NCBI GenBank assembly: GCA_902635225.1 | Contig: CACPNG010000001.1 | Span: 36,050-100,049, forward strand | Reading direction: 5' to 3' | DNA: 64,000 nucleotides | From: an uncultured Pelagibacteraceae bacterium | GTDB lineage: Bacteria; Pseudomonadota; Alphaproteobacteria; Pelagibacterales; Pelagibacteraceae | Shown: positions 47,137-56,670 of the stretch, piece by piece | How positions within the stretch are numbered: the stretch's first letter is position 1 | Layout of the letters: each line of letters opens with the position of its first letter | Notes under the pieces: model-generated | Databases searched by the model: none | The model's input: the letters and a program-made list of their open reading frames with translations, nothing else | What the model was told of the DNA's origin: nothing | Program-made: the position numbers and the translations under genes

Positions 47137-48117
47137 ATGTTTAATAATTTGAAAAAATTAATTAGCTTAGTTTTCGCAACTGTTCTTTTAACTTCAATCT
47201 CATCAACTAGTTTTGCAGTCGATAAATTACACTTCATTATCGGTGGTGGTGCTGGTGGTGGTTGGGATGGAACTGCTAGAGGAACTGGTGAGGCTTTAAC
47301 TAAAGCTGGTTTTCTAAAAAGTGCTTCGTATGAAAATATGTCAGGTGGTGGCGGAGGAAAAGCTCTATCTTACATAATTAATTCAAAGCCTGAGGGAACT
47401 GTACTAGTTCAATCAACACCTTTAGTTTTAAGATCAATCACTAGACACAAAGGGTATGTTAAAGGATCTGGGGTTTTATCTTACAAAGATGTTAAGCCAA
47501 TCGCTGGTGTAATCGGTGACTACGGTGCAATTGCAGTCGCTAAAAATTCACCATACAAAAACTTTAAAGACGTAGTGGATGCTTACAAAAAAAATCCTAA
47601 GTCAGTTAAAATGGCTGGCGGATCTGTAAGAGGAAGCATGGATCATCTTATTGGTGCACTTGCATTCCAAGAAGCTGGCGCAAACCCTAACGATGTAGTT
47701 TACGTGCCTTACGATGCTGGTGGTAAAGCTTTAGCTGGACTTTTATCAGGAGAAACTCAAATTCTTTCAACTGGTTTGGGAGAAGTAATGGGTGCTAGAG
47801 ACCAAGTAAGAATTATTGGTATTACAGCTCCTAAAAGAGTAGGTGATGCTCCAGAAGTCCCAACTTTGAAAGAACAAGGATACGATGTTCAGTTTGTTAA
47901 CTGGAGAGGTTTCTTTGCTCCTAAGAGTATGCCAAGTTCAGATGTTAAGAAGATCGAAAAAATGTTAGGTGATGTTCAAAAAACACCTGAATGGGAAGCA
48001 GTAAGAAAAAGAAATGCTTGGGTGAATATCTATAACCCAGGACGTAAGTTTGACAGTTTCTTAAAGGGTCAAACAAAAGAGATGACAGCGTTAATGAAAA
48101 AACTAGGCGTAATCTAG
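47137..48117 (+). CDS. Tripartite tricarboxylate transporter substrate-binding protein (TctC family), system 1
   Basis: A 326-residue periplasmic binding protein with a signal peptide (1-27, ending SSTSFA). FIIGGGAGGGWDGTARGTGE is the N-terminal ligand-loop block and the second-domain loop is VPYDAGGKALAGLLSGE. Ligands of this family are carboxylates (citrate, dicarboxylates, aromatic acids). Heads a complete system with TctB and TctA. The GGGWDG loop is less usual than the GG..D form in most Bug proteins. Confidence 0.9.
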   Translation: MFNNLKKLISLVFATVLLTSISSTSFAVDKLHFIIGGGAGGGWDGTARGTGEALTKAGFLKSASYENMSGGGGGKALSYIINSKPEGTVLVQSTPLVLRSITRHKGYVKGSGVLSYKDVKPIAGVIGDYGAIAVAKNSPYKNFKDVVDAYKKNPKSVKMAGGSVRGSMDHLIGALAFQEAGANPNDVVYVPYDAGGKALAGLLSGETQILSTGLGEVMGARDQVRIIGITAPKRVGDAPEVPTLKEQGYDVQFVNWRGFFAPKSMPSSDVKKIEKMLGDVQKTPEWEAVRKRNAWVNIYNPGRKFDSFLKGQTKEMTALMKKLGVI

Positions 48118-48139
48118 TTGTTAACTTGAAGTAAGAGCA

Positions 48140-48610
48140 GTGAAAATTAGTCCATCAAAATTAATTTCACTGCTCTTCTTTATCTTTTCGGGTTATTATT
48201 TATATACAGCTTATCAAATACAGGTTTTTGCTTTTGATGAAAATGCACCATTTAATGCTAAGACATTTCCAATTTATTTAGGTTTTGCTGGATTAGTTTT
48301 TTCTGCACTTTACGTTATTTTACCAGAGACAAATCCTACTGATGTTGATTTAAGAGTTTTAGATTATAAAAAAACTATAGGGTTAGTTATTTTAATGATC
48401 TTATATGGCTTAACTATTTTGAGAGCCGGATATTTTCTTTCAACTTCAATTTTTTTAGTTGCCTCTTACATAATTTTAGGCGAACGAAAATGGATTTGGA
48501 TATTTACTCTATCTTTTCCTTTTGTAGCAATATTTATGTATCTTCTTCACGGACTACTAAATATTTATCTACGTGATCCTTTTTTAAAATACTTAGGAAT
48601 AATGGGATGA
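48140..48610 (+). CDS. Tripartite tricarboxylate transporter small membrane subunit (TctB family), system 1
   Basis: A 156-residue, four-helix protein from a GTG at 48140. AKTFPIYLGFAGLVFSALYV and the C-terminal FLLHGLLNIYLRDP-like end are the TctB pattern. Overlaps tctA by 4 bp (ATGA). Confidence 0.85.
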   Translation: MKISPSKLISLLFFIFSGYYLYTAYQIQVFAFDENAPFNAKTFPIYLGFAGLVFSALYVILPETNPTDVDLRVLDYKKTIGLVILMILYGLTILRAGYFLSTSIFLVASYIILGERKWIWIFTLSFPFVAIFMYLLHGLLNIYLRDPFLKYLGIMG

Positions 48611-50106
48611 TTGAAGGAATACTAATAGGATTACAAACTGCTTTATCATTTAAAAATTTAATGATGGTAATGATTGGTTGTTTTGCTGGGACAATTATTG
48701 GAATGCTCCCAGGTTTAGGACCGATGACAGCTATAGCGTTAATGATACCGATTACTTATGGGTTTGATCCATCAACAGGATTAATTTTAATGGCTGGGGT
48801 TTATTACGGTGCAGTCTTTGGCGGATCAACTTCCTCTATTTTAATTAATGCACCTGGTGTTCCAGGAACTGTAGCAACTTCTTTCGATGGTTATCCAATG
48901 GCACAACAAGGTAAAGCTGGTAAAGCGTTAGCTATCGCTGCTTATAGTTCATTTGCAGGAGGAACTATTTCTGCAATTTTTTTACTTATTGCAGCACCTA
49001 GCTTATCTTTAATAAGTTTATCTTTTAGATCTCCAGATTATTTTGGTTTAATGATCCTTGGTTTGACCGCTGTAGCAGCATTTTCATCAAAAGGTAATTT
49101 TTTAAAAGCTATGATGATGGTAGTTCTAGGTTTAATGTTAGCTAGTGTTGGTCAAGATACTCTCTCAGATATTCCAAGATTTACCTTTAATAACATGAAT
49201 TTATCAGATGGAATTAGTTTCGTTTTAGTTGTTATGGCTACTTTTGCTATGACTGAGGCATTGACATTAATTTTTAAAGCTAAAGATCCAACTAAAGCAG
49301 CAAAACAAATTTCTCTTTCACAGTTGGGTTCTATTAAACTCGATAAAACTGAAACAAAAAAAATGGTCACTACAATTCCAAGATCATCCGTTTTAGGATT
49401 TATAGTTGGAGTTTTGCCAGGCGCAGGCGCAACAATTGCATCTTTCTTAGCTTATGGTATGGAAAGAAACTTTGTCAATGATGAGGAAAAGCAAAAATTT
49501 GGTAAAGGAAGTGTAAACGGAATTGCCGCTCCAGAAACTGCCAACAATGCAGCATGCTCTGGTTCATTTGTTCCTCTACTCACATTAGGAATACCTGGAA
49601 GCGGAACCACAGCTGTTATGCTTGGAGCTTTGTTAGGCTTTGGTATCCAGCCAGGTCCAAGATTATATCAAACAAATCCGGAGATTTTTTGGTCTGTGAT
49701 TATGTCTATGTACATAGGGATGGTTGTTCTTTTAATACTTAACCTTCCTTTAATTCCTTATATTGCTAGAGTTTTAGCAACACCTAGAACTTTTTTAATT
49801 CCTTTAATTTTATTCTTTTCACTGACTGGAGTATATTTAATGTCCTTTAACAATTTCGATATTTACTTAATGATTGGTATTGCAGTAATAGCAACAGTGC
49901 TTCGTTTATATAATTTTCCGATGCCACCTCTTATACTTGCATTTGTTCTTGGAGGTTTGATGGAAGAAAATTTAAGAAGATCTCTATTAATTAGTGACGG
50001 ATCATGGACGTTTTTATGGGATAGACCTTTAACACTTATAATAATGTTGACCATAATTCTCATAGTGGGATGGCAAATTTATAGGAGTTTTTTTGTTAAA
50101 AAGTAG
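48607..50106 (+). CDS. Tripartite tricarboxylate transporter large permease (TctA family), system 1
   Basis: A 499-residue permease with about twelve helices. LPGLGPMTAIALMIPITYGF, YYGAVFGGSTSSILINAPG, and the inverted second repeat GVLPGAGATIASFLAYGMER with PETANNAACSGSFVPLLTLG and IPGSGTTAVMLGAL are all TctA hallmarks. Sodium- or proton-coupled uptake of a carboxylate delivered by TctC. Confidence 0.94.
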   Translation: MIEGILIGLQTALSFKNLMMVMIGCFAGTIIGMLPGLGPMTAIALMIPITYGFDPSTGLILMAGVYYGAVFGGSTSSILINAPGVPGTVATSFDGYPMAQQGKAGKALAIAAYSSFAGGTISAIFLLIAAPSLSLISLSFRSPDYFGLMILGLTAVAAFSSKGNFLKAMMMVVLGLMLASVGQDTLSDIPRFTFNNMNLSDGISFVLVVMATFAMTEALTLIFKAKDPTKAAKQISLSQLGSIKLDKTETKKMVTTIPRSSVLGFIVGVLPGAGATIASFLAYGMERNFVNDEEKQKFGKGSVNGIAAPETANNAACSGSFVPLLTLGIPGSGTTAVMLGALLGFGIQPGPRLYQTNPEIFWSVIMSMYIGMVVLLILNLPLIPYIARVLATPRTFLIPLILFFSLTGVYLMSFNNFDIYLMIGIAVIATVLRLYNFPMPPLILAFVLGGLMEENLRRSLLISDGSWTFLWDRPLTLIIMLTIILIVGWQIYRSFFVKK

Positions 50107-50180
50107 CATATGTGGTTTTATTGCAACACAAGAAACAGCATTAATACTAACTAATTTAATAATACAAGAATAAATTGAAT

Positions 50181-50209
50181 TTGACGTATTTAGGTTAAAC
50201 GTTTAAATA
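50181..50209 (+). promoter_or_regulatory. Predicted promoter with a palindromic operator-like site
   Basis: TTGACG (50181-50186), 17-nt spacer, TAAATA (50204-50209). A perfect 12-bp palindrome TTAAACGTTTAA (50195-50206) spans the end of the spacer and the -10 box. A repressor bound there would block transcription of the outer-membrane protein gene. AT-rich palindromes can arise by chance. Confidence 0.4.
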
Positions 50210-50241
50210 CAAGTTATTATTAATATTAATACAGGTTAAAT

Positions 50242-50883
50242 ATGAGAAAAATAATTAGTTCAATAGCTGGTTCAATTCTTTTATTTTGGACATCTCTAGC
50301 GCAAGCTGAAGGAGTTCAATTTGGTTTCGGATTAATAGCTGGTCAACTAAGTGCAGATGGTACTGAGACAGAAGGTACTGCTGCTGATACATCTAACAGA
50401 TCTAAATCTTTCGACGAAATGTTTTATGGTGCAGACATATTTATTGAAGTTGCCGGAGATAACGGTGGTGCAATAGGATTGTCATATGTACCTGTAGATT
50501 TTGAAATCGGAAGTGGTTCTAGAACCGACACTGATGGCGATGACGCTGCAGAAAACGATGATGGTACAAGAACTGCGAGTGCAGATGTTTCTGACTTAAT
50601 AACTCTTTATACAAACATACCAATGGGTACTAATGGTTGGTATGCTTTATTAGGTGGTCACTTAGCAACAATCAAAACATCAGAGACTCTTCCAAACTCA
50701 AGTTACGGAGATGAAGATGTTTATGGTTACCAAGTAGGTCTAGGAATGCGAAGCGGAAATAGAAAAATTGAATTATCTTATTCAGATTTTGAAGATATAA
50801 ATATTGATGCAACAGGTGGGGGCACTAACAGTGTTTCAGCAGATGCTGACTCTCTACAGCTAAGAATATCTTACGGATTTTAG
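50242..50883 (+). CDS. Small outer-membrane beta-barrel protein
   Basis: A 213-residue protein with a signal peptide (1-22, ending AQA), alternating beta-strands and a C-terminal SLQLRISYGF whose last residue is Phe, the usual outer-membrane barrel insertion signal. An acidic loop (DTDGDDAAENDDGTRTASAD) may be surface exposed. Eight strands fit its size. No specific family recognised. It is monocistronic, between a predicted promoter and a terminator. Confidence 0.8.
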   Translation: MRKIISSIAGSILLFWTSLAQAEGVQFGFGLIAGQLSADGTETEGTAADTSNRSKSFDEMFYGADIFIEVAGDNGGAIGLSYVPVDFEIGSGSRTDTDGDDAAENDDGTRTASADVSDLITLYTNIPMGTNGWYALLGGHLATIKTSETLPNSSYGDEDVYGYQVGLGMRSGNRKIELSYSDFEDINIDATGGGTNSVSADADSLQLRISYGF

Positions 50884-50905
50884 ATAAATAATTTTTTAAA
50901 AAATT

Positions 50906-50939
50906 AAACCCATTCTTTTATTAAGAGTGGGTTTTTTTT
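50906..50939. terminator. Terminator after the outer-membrane protein gene
   Basis: AAACCCATTCTT (50906-50917) pairs with AAGAGTGGGTTT (50923-50934), apart from one mismatch, followed by a T run. The hairpin lies between convergent genes, and A-rich sequence before it can serve the other strand. Confidence 0.82.
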
Positions 50940-51324
50940 ACAATCTTACATATTTTTTCTCTTTATCAACCGACCATTCTTTAGTTCCATTTACGACAAT
51001 AAATAAAAAGCCACCGGCTAAACCAATGTTTTTTAAAAAAGAAATTGTTTGTCCTTGATCTGAAAAATCAAAATGAAACAAAAATGCGGTTATGGTACAA
51101 AAAATTGCAAGTAAGCCTGCAGATATCCTTGCGTTATATCCAATAATAACAAACAATGGTAAAATAATTTCTAATGCTATTGTGGGATAAAGTAGAAATC
51201 CTGGCACACCATAACCTTCCATCCAAGATATCGATCCATCAATATCAAATATTTTATTGTAAGCTGAGATTAAAAACAAAGCTGAAATAAAAATTCTTCC
51301 AAAAAAATCTAAAATATTTGCCAT
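50938..51324 (-). CDS. DoxX-family membrane protein
   Basis: A 128-residue, four-helix protein. FFGRIFISALFLISAYNKI at the start and EIILPLFVIIGYNARISAGLL are the DoxX pattern. Family members have varied, poorly defined roles in redox and membrane processes. Convergent with the outer-membrane protein gene and 65 bp downstream of the TSUP gene on the same strand. Confidence 0.85.
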   Translation of the reverse strand: MANILDFFGRIFISALFLISAYNKIFDIDGSISWMEGYGVPGFLLYPTIALEIILPLFVIIGYNARISAGLLAIFCTITAFLFHFDFSDQGQTISFLKNIGLAGGFLFIVVNGTKEWSVDKEKKYVRL

Positions 51325-51389
51325 ATGAGAAATTTAAATAACTTTAAAGTAATGTCAAAAAACGATCTGTTTAAAACAGGTTTTTTTAG

Positions 51390-52163
51390 CTAGAATGTTA
51401 AAGCTCTATAGATCATTACAGCACCCCCAAGCACTACACAAACTTCAATAATGATTGTATGCATCTTAACTCCAAGTTTATCTGCTATTTTTTTTGCTGT
51501 ATAAGATCCAAAAATAGAAACTAAACCGATTAGAGATCCAACATATAAAGCATCTAAGTTTAATAAACCTAAATTCCAAAAAGATATTAATCTTATCGTA
51601 CAATTGATTAATGTTACAAAAGCATCAGTGCCAATTATCTGTCCACCTACCAAACCATTTGCAGCTAGAGCTGTAAGCAAAACAGAACCTGGACCTAATA
51701 TTACTCCGCTTATTGTTCCATAAAAAATTGCCATTATCCCTAAACCAAACCACCCAATGTTTAAATTTATTTTTTTAAATACTCTTCTTAAAATAACAAT
51801 AAACGCTAAACCGAAGCCCAAACAAAAATATAATGTTTTTTCTGATACCGCTGCATAGAAATTTGTTCCTGCTATTAAAAAAGGGGTAGAAATGATTGCA
51901 AAGTAAAAACCTTTTTTCCAAAAAATATTTTTTCTGTAATAATACATTCTTGATAAGTTAGAAAATAAAACAAATACAGACATTAAAGGTACTAGAAGTT
52001 TTACAGGTATAAAAGGAGAGACTAATAAACCTAAAGTCATTCCCCCACCATAGCCGGAAATACCTGATACAACTGAAGCAAAAAAAGCAGTTAAGATTAA
52101 AATTGAGAGTTCTAAAAAACCAAGACTTGCAAATAGTGCCGCTATATCAAAATTTGACTCCAT
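51390..52163 (-). CDS. TSUP/TauE-SafE family permease, copy 1
   Basis: A 257-residue, eight-helix protein. The repeat openings SVVSGISGYGGGMTLGLL and GTISGVILGPGSVLLTALA are the TauE/SafE hallmark. The family exports or imports sulfite, sulfonates and other organic anions. Ends one base before the MmgE/PrpD start on the same strand (52163/52164 adjacency), so it is downstream in that operon. Confidence 0.88.
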   Translation of the reverse strand: MESNFDIAALFASLGFLELSILILTAFFASVVSGISGYGGGMTLGLLVSPFIPVKLLVPLMSVFVLFSNLSRMYYYRKNIFWKKGFYFAIISTPFLIAGTNFYAAVSEKTLYFCLGFGLAFIVILRRVFKKINLNIGWFGLGIMAIFYGTISGVILGPGSVLLTALAANGLVGGQIIGTDAFVTLINCTIRLISFWNLGLLNLDALYVGSLIGLVSIFGSYTAKKIADKLGVKMHTIIIEVCVVLGGAVMIYRALTF

Positions 52164-53516
52164 TTACTCTTTTAAGTTCAAATTACAGAGTTTGACTAAT
52201 TCATCTACTGTGAAATTTTTATGGAGAATTAGATCAATTAAATCATCAGTTTGACTTGTTTTGAATACTTCCAATAGTCGTTTTGATTTAGCCGTAATAT
52301 CCTTTTCATCCATTGGGTTATCTGGAGTGCCCCTAACTGACTTAGCGTGGTAAAATAATTCCTTATTATTACTAAATTTTATTCTAATTTTTGATTGCCT
52401 TTCAGGCCTTGCAATCGCTAATTCATCGCTAGAAACCGCTTTAATCTTTTTTCTTAAACTCACAACCTCAGAATCATCAAATAATTTTTCATCATGAGCC
52501 TCTACATAACCCATTTTCTTTTTTATTAAATGCACTGCTATTAAATGCTGAGCACTTATTGATAAAATTTTTCTGTCATTTACAATGTGATACCTATCTG
52601 ACGGTATATCCACAACTAGTTCAGTTATGTCTTTATGATCAAATTTATTATTTTTTAATAAATATTCTACAGCATCCATCATTGATTGAATTGGGGATCC
52701 TACTGACCATTTTTTAAGAGAAGCAGTATCAATTTTAAAATTCTCTCCAAGTTTTTCTACTATTAGCTTTGGGTTTGGATTATGGGCAAATCCCTCATGA
52801 AAACCTCGTTCACCTAATAGAGGATCTGTTACTGATGTAAAATTTTCTTTAGCTAGGAGAGCAGAATAAATTGCATTTCTAGTTGTCATACCTGAAAAAA
52901 CGAATGCTTTCTCAATATGATCCGGATCTCTATTCCAACATGCTAAACCCGAAGTTTGTTGAACGGTGTATGACAAAAGATAATTACATTGTTCGTGTGT
53001 CAGTTTAAGTAAAGCACCGGCAGAAGCAGCACAGCCAAATATTGGCCCGATACTATGAGTTGCAAAAATCGATGTCTTAGGAGTTTTATATCCCAAGCTT
53101 GTTGTAATTCTAACACCTATGTCATAACCAAGAGCGATTGCTTTAATGATTTCTTCACTACCTAATTTCTCTCTTTCAGCTACTGCTAAGGTAGCAGGGA
53201 CGATAGCACAACCTGGGTGAAATCTACCTTCTGTTGTTGAGTCATCAGTCTCATTAGCATGCGCAGCCATTCCATTAGAGAAACCAGCATTAATTGCCGA
53301 AACTTTTATATCGCTTCCGAGCAATGTGGACTCTTTTACACCACCTTGAGTTTTTGAAAATTGAAAAGCTTTTTTTCCAGGCGGCAGCAGTCTACCAGTA
53401 AGTATAGATACTAATGTATCTAATAGATGAAACCGAGTTTTAAATTCTGTTTTTTTCGGCAAATCATTACTTAAAGCTTTAGAAATATATTTAGTTAATT
53501 CTTGTTGTACGTCCAT
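52164..53516 (-). CDS. MmgE/PrpD family protein, copy 1
   Basis: A 450-residue protein of the MmgE/PrpD fold (2-methylcitrate dehydratase, cis-aconitate decarboxylase, iminodisuccinate epimerase group). Seen: HANETDDSTTEGRFHPGCAI, the N-terminal helical-domain active-site segment with His and Asp, and FAHNPNPKLIVEKLG. Cytosolic, cofactor-free. Shares one base with the adjacent PrpD-like gene (ATTAAT junction). Not the classic propionate-cycle enzyme by sequence alone. Confidence 0.85.
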   Translation of the reverse strand: MDVQQELTKYISKALSNDLPKKTEFKTRFHLLDTLVSILTGRLLPPGKKAFQFSKTQGGVKESTLLGSDIKVSAINAGFSNGMAAHANETDDSTTEGRFHPGCAIVPATLAVAEREKLGSEEIIKAIALGYDIGVRITTSLGYKTPKTSIFATHSIGPIFGCAASAGALLKLTHEQCNYLLSYTVQQTSGLACWNRDPDHIEKAFVFSGMTTRNAIYSALLAKENFTSVTDPLLGERGFHEGFAHNPNPKLIVEKLGENFKIDTASLKKWSVGSPIQSMMDAVEYLLKNNKFDHKDITELVVDIPSDRYHIVNDRKILSISAQHLIAVHLIKKKMGYVEAHDEKLFDDSEVVSLRKKIKAVSSDELAIARPERQSKIRIKFSNNKELFYHAKSVRGTPDNPMDEKDITAKSKRLLEVFKTSQTDDLIDLILHKNFTVDELVKLCNLNLKE

Positions 53517-55027
53517 TAATAAATCCCTTTAATTTTATTATTATCTAAATTCAAAAAACCCTCTTTACAATTTACATTAAGCCTTTTTACCTCATCTTGG
53601 TTTAAATTGCTTAAATTATCAATCAAATTTAAAAATCTTTCTTCTTCTTTTTCTTCGACAATATTTTTAAACAATTTTTTCATCTTATTAATATAGTTTT
53701 CCCTAACGAAAGGTGTTTTTCCTTTAGGATGTGCATTTGCATAATCTAATTGGTCAGTAATTTTATCATTATTATTTAATATAATTTCAACTTTTGCCCC
53801 TTGAGCTTTCTTTAAAGGATCACTCACATCATAATATTTCTTATTCCATTCATCACTTTCGAACGTTTCAATTTTATTCCACAAATCAATAGTTTCTTTC
53901 CTCTTTTTTCTATTTTCTGCGTAACTTTTTTCATGGTGCCATTCACCGTCTTCAAGCGCTACTGCAAATATATACATTGCAGAATGATCGAGTGTTTCTC
54001 TTGAGGCCTCAGGACTATATTTTTCTTTGTCATTACTTCCGCTTCCCATAACTATGTGAGTGTACTCTTTCGTAAATATATTTATTTTTCTTATTTCCTT
54101 TGTGTCTTTAATCTTTTTTCTCATATTAAACGCTAAATCAATTAACGAATTTCCGTGATATCCAGCTGAATGTTCTTTTGTAAAAGTATTTAAAATTCCC
54201 TCTCTTGGCTCATTGGTCTCAGGAAGTTGAATTTTAATCTCTTCGCTAATTTTTTTTAATAAAATTTGAACAATTCCATAATCACCTTCCCAAACAGGAC
54301 TTGGAGAAGTATCTCCTCTGATCGCTCTATCTATTGCATCAATTGCATTTTTTCCAACTAATCCAGGGGCGTATGCTTTCCAACTTGACAACTTACCTTT
54401 TCTTCCTTGTCTTGTAAAAACTGAGGTATGAGCACTCCACTGTATTGCTTGGTAAATCGTTTCAGTATCAAGTTTTAATAGTTTACCTAGCCCACTTGTA
54501 ATAGCTGGACCTAAATGACCAACGTGATCTATTCGGTTAGGATTAAGGGCTATAGACAACGATAACCTTAGTTGTGTCTCGTAACTAGTGGCTATTGCTT
54601 TTACTAATTCTTCTCCATTACAATTTTTTTGCTGAGCTACAGCTAATATTGTGGGAATACAATCTCCAGGATGACAAGTCTCTTTGGCCATTATATTGTC
54701 GTGAAAATCTAATTCTCTTACAGCTACAGCATTAGCCCATGCAGCCCACTGACAATCATATTTTTTACTTTGATCTAAACCAAAAAGAGTTGATCCATAA
54801 TTATTTTCAAACTTCATTGCTTGAGCTCTAGCAATTTTAACTGCTTTATTATTCAAGGCAGCGATTGCAACCCCTGCGTTATCTATAATTCTATTACCAA
54901 CCATGTCTGAAATTTCTTTAGTTAAATTCCAATCCTCTGCGGCCATATTCGCAATAAGCCATGCAAGTTGATTTTGTTTTTCTAATTTTGTACCAGGTTT
55001 TTGAAGTTTAATTTTGAATGATTTCAT
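53516..55027 (-). CDS. MmgE/PrpD family protein, copy 2 (closest to 2-methylcitrate dehydratase)
   Basis: A 503-residue protein. MAAEDWNLTKEISDMVGNRI opens the domain; VRELDFHDNIMAKETCHPGD is the active-site segment and GWHxx-type lid residues follow; EHSAGYHGNSLIDLAFNMRK is in the second domain. Length and motifs fit PrpD-type 2-methylcitrate dehydratases better than copy 1. ATG 55027 is chosen over 55087, since the additional 20 residues are not family-like. Divergent from the second TTT system, 97 bp apart. Confidence 0.87.
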   Translation of the reverse strand: MKSFKIKLQKPGTKLEKQNQLAWLIANMAAEDWNLTKEISDMVGNRIIDNAGVAIAALNNKAVKIARAQAMKFENNYGSTLFGLDQSKKYDCQWAAWANAVAVRELDFHDNIMAKETCHPGDCIPTILAVAQQKNCNGEELVKAIATSYETQLRLSLSIALNPNRIDHVGHLGPAITSGLGKLLKLDTETIYQAIQWSAHTSVFTRQGRKGKLSSWKAYAPGLVGKNAIDAIDRAIRGDTSPSPVWEGDYGIVQILLKKISEEIKIQLPETNEPREGILNTFTKEHSAGYHGNSLIDLAFNMRKKIKDTKEIRKINIFTKEYTHIVMGSGSNDKEKYSPEASRETLDHSAMYIFAVALEDGEWHHEKSYAENRKKRKETIDLWNKIETFESDEWNKKYYDVSDPLKKAQGAKVEIILNNNDKITDQLDYANAHPKGKTPFVRENYINKMKKLFKNIVEEKEEERFLNLIDNLSNLNQDEVKRLNVNCKEGFLNLDNNKIKGIY

Positions 55028-55124
55028 AATATGAAATGACATTTTACATATTGAACTTAAGTCTAATATCGTGTTAACTTTTGTCAATTATATATAACAA
55101 CTAACAAACAAAATGGGAGAAGAT

Positions 55125-56132
55125 ATGATAAAATTAACTAGAAAGTTTTTTGCTTTATCTGCATTCTTATCTGCACTTGTTTTTGCTTCATTTGCTATAA
55201 CTTCAAATGCTGAGGCATCTTCTCATAAGAAAGGAACTTTTGCTACTGAGGCTTGTAATCCAATCCAAGTAGTAATTCACGCTTCTTATGGTGGTGGAAC
55301 TGATACGACTGCACGAATGATGTCTATTAGATCTAGAAGAACTCTTGCTGCTGATATGCAAATTGTTGGTAAGAGAGGTGGATCAGGAGCTAAAGCTCAA
55401 AACTACACTTTAACTAGACCAAAAGATGGTTGTACAATTATGGCTCTAACAGAGTCTCACTTGTATACTATGGCTAGAGGAAAATCTGATATGAAGATCG
55501 ATGATCTTGTTGGAGTTGCTAGAGCTATGGAAGAACCAACTTTTATTGTTGTTAACGCTAAAAATAAAGAGTTAAGCACAATTAAAAAGTTTATCAAAAG
55601 ATCTCAAAAGAAACCTATCGTAACTGCTATCGCATCTATTGGAGGAACAGAGCACATTGGAATGTATAACTATTCTAAAACTGCTGGTGTGCCTTTCAAA
55701 GCGGTATCATTTGGATCAGGAGCGCAAAGCTTACAAGCATTGGCTTCTGGTAAAGTAGAGGCTTCATTACTTAACCCTTCTGAAGCAGCGGCTTTAATTG
55801 AAGATAAAAAAATTAAAGCAATTCTATTGTTACATGACAAAAAAATGGCTGATTATCCAAAAGTACCAACTTCGTACGAAATGGGTCATGAAGTTAAAGT
55901 TGTGACTACAAGAGGTTACGCTGTACTTAAAGGAACTCCACCAGAAAGAATAAAAGAACTTTCTGATGGTATGGTAAAAGCTATGCAACATGAAACTTTT
56001 GGAAATTATCTTAAAGGTGCATCTCTAGACCCTAAAACTAGCCCAGCTGGTACAGATGTTTGGGATAAGCAACTTAAAGAAAATTACAAAAAAGCTGCAG
56101 AAGCTCTAAAAGGTTTAGGTTTAACTAATTAG
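55125..56132 (+). CDS. Tripartite tricarboxylate transporter substrate-binding protein (TctC family), system 2
   Basis: A 335-residue periplasmic binding protein. ATG 55125 is chosen because GGGAGA (55116-55121) is then its Shine-Dalgarno; the ATG at 55113 would lie before it. Signal peptide with a cleavage site near SNAEA-SSH. IHASYGGGTDTTARMMSIRS is the first ligand loop; VSFGSGAQSLQALASGKVEA the second. Two Cys-free domains. Clearly a distinct ligand class from system 1. Confidence 0.9.
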   Translation: MIKLTRKFFALSAFLSALVFASFAITSNAEASSHKKGTFATEACNPIQVVIHASYGGGTDTTARMMSIRSRRTLAADMQIVGKRGGSGAKAQNYTLTRPKDGCTIMALTESHLYTMARGKSDMKIDDLVGVARAMEEPTFIVVNAKNKELSTIKKFIKRSQKKPIVTAIASIGGTEHIGMYNYSKTAGVPFKAVSFGSGAQSLQALASGKVEASLLNPSEAAALIEDKKIKAILLLHDKKMADYPKVPTSYEMGHEVKVVTTRGYAVLKGTPPERIKELSDGMVKAMQHETFGNYLKGASLDPKTSPAGTDVWDKQLKENYKKAAEALKGLGLTN

Positions 56133-56135
56133 TTA

Positions 56136-56666
56136 ATGTCTAACCAAAAAAAAATACATGATTTCGCGCCCAGAACTTTGGGCGCGGGATTCGTTCATAA
56201 AAAAGATTTAGTTCTCGCGATAATTTTAGTCGCGTTCGGAGCCTTTATGTATTACGAGGCTAGTAAGTTTCCTGAAGCACCAGCAATATTAGGAGATACA
56301 CTTAACGCTGATGTATTTCCAAAAATGTTGATTACAATAATGTTTTTGCTGGTAGCAATTATACCTTTCGAATTTAGATTAACCCCTGACAAAGTAGCGA
56401 AAATTGACAAAGACCGTGATGATAAAACTTTAACAATTACTTGGTTAACGATTTTACTATTATTAACAATAGTATCTTTCGCTGAATTTTTAGGAGCTGT
56501 AGTAACAATGGTTATTACTTGCCTAGCACTACCGCTACTGTGGGGTGAAAGGAATTATATTGCAGTAATTATTTATTCAATTTTATTCCCTGGATTTGTT
56601 TACTTATTATTTAATAAACTCTTAGGTTTATATTTCAACCCAGGTATTTTGGAGGCATTTAAATAG
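56136..56666 (+). CDS. Tripartite tricarboxylate transporter small membrane subunit (TctB family), system 2
   Basis: A 176-residue, four-helix protein with a longer N-terminus (DFAPRTLGAGFVHKKD). Blocks LNADVFPKMLITIMFLLVAI and a C-terminal LLFNKLLGLYFNPGIL are TctB-like. Three bp after tctC and 4 bp before tctA. Confidence 0.86.
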   Translation: MSNQKKIHDFAPRTLGAGFVHKKDLVLAIILVAFGAFMYYEASKFPEAPAILGDTLNADVFPKMLITIMFLLVAIIPFEFRLTPDKVAKIDKDRDDKTLTITWLTILLLLTIVSFAEFLGAVVTMVITCLALPLLWGERNYIAVIIYSILFPGFVYLLFNKLLGLYFNPGILEAFK

Positions 56667-56670
56667 TATT

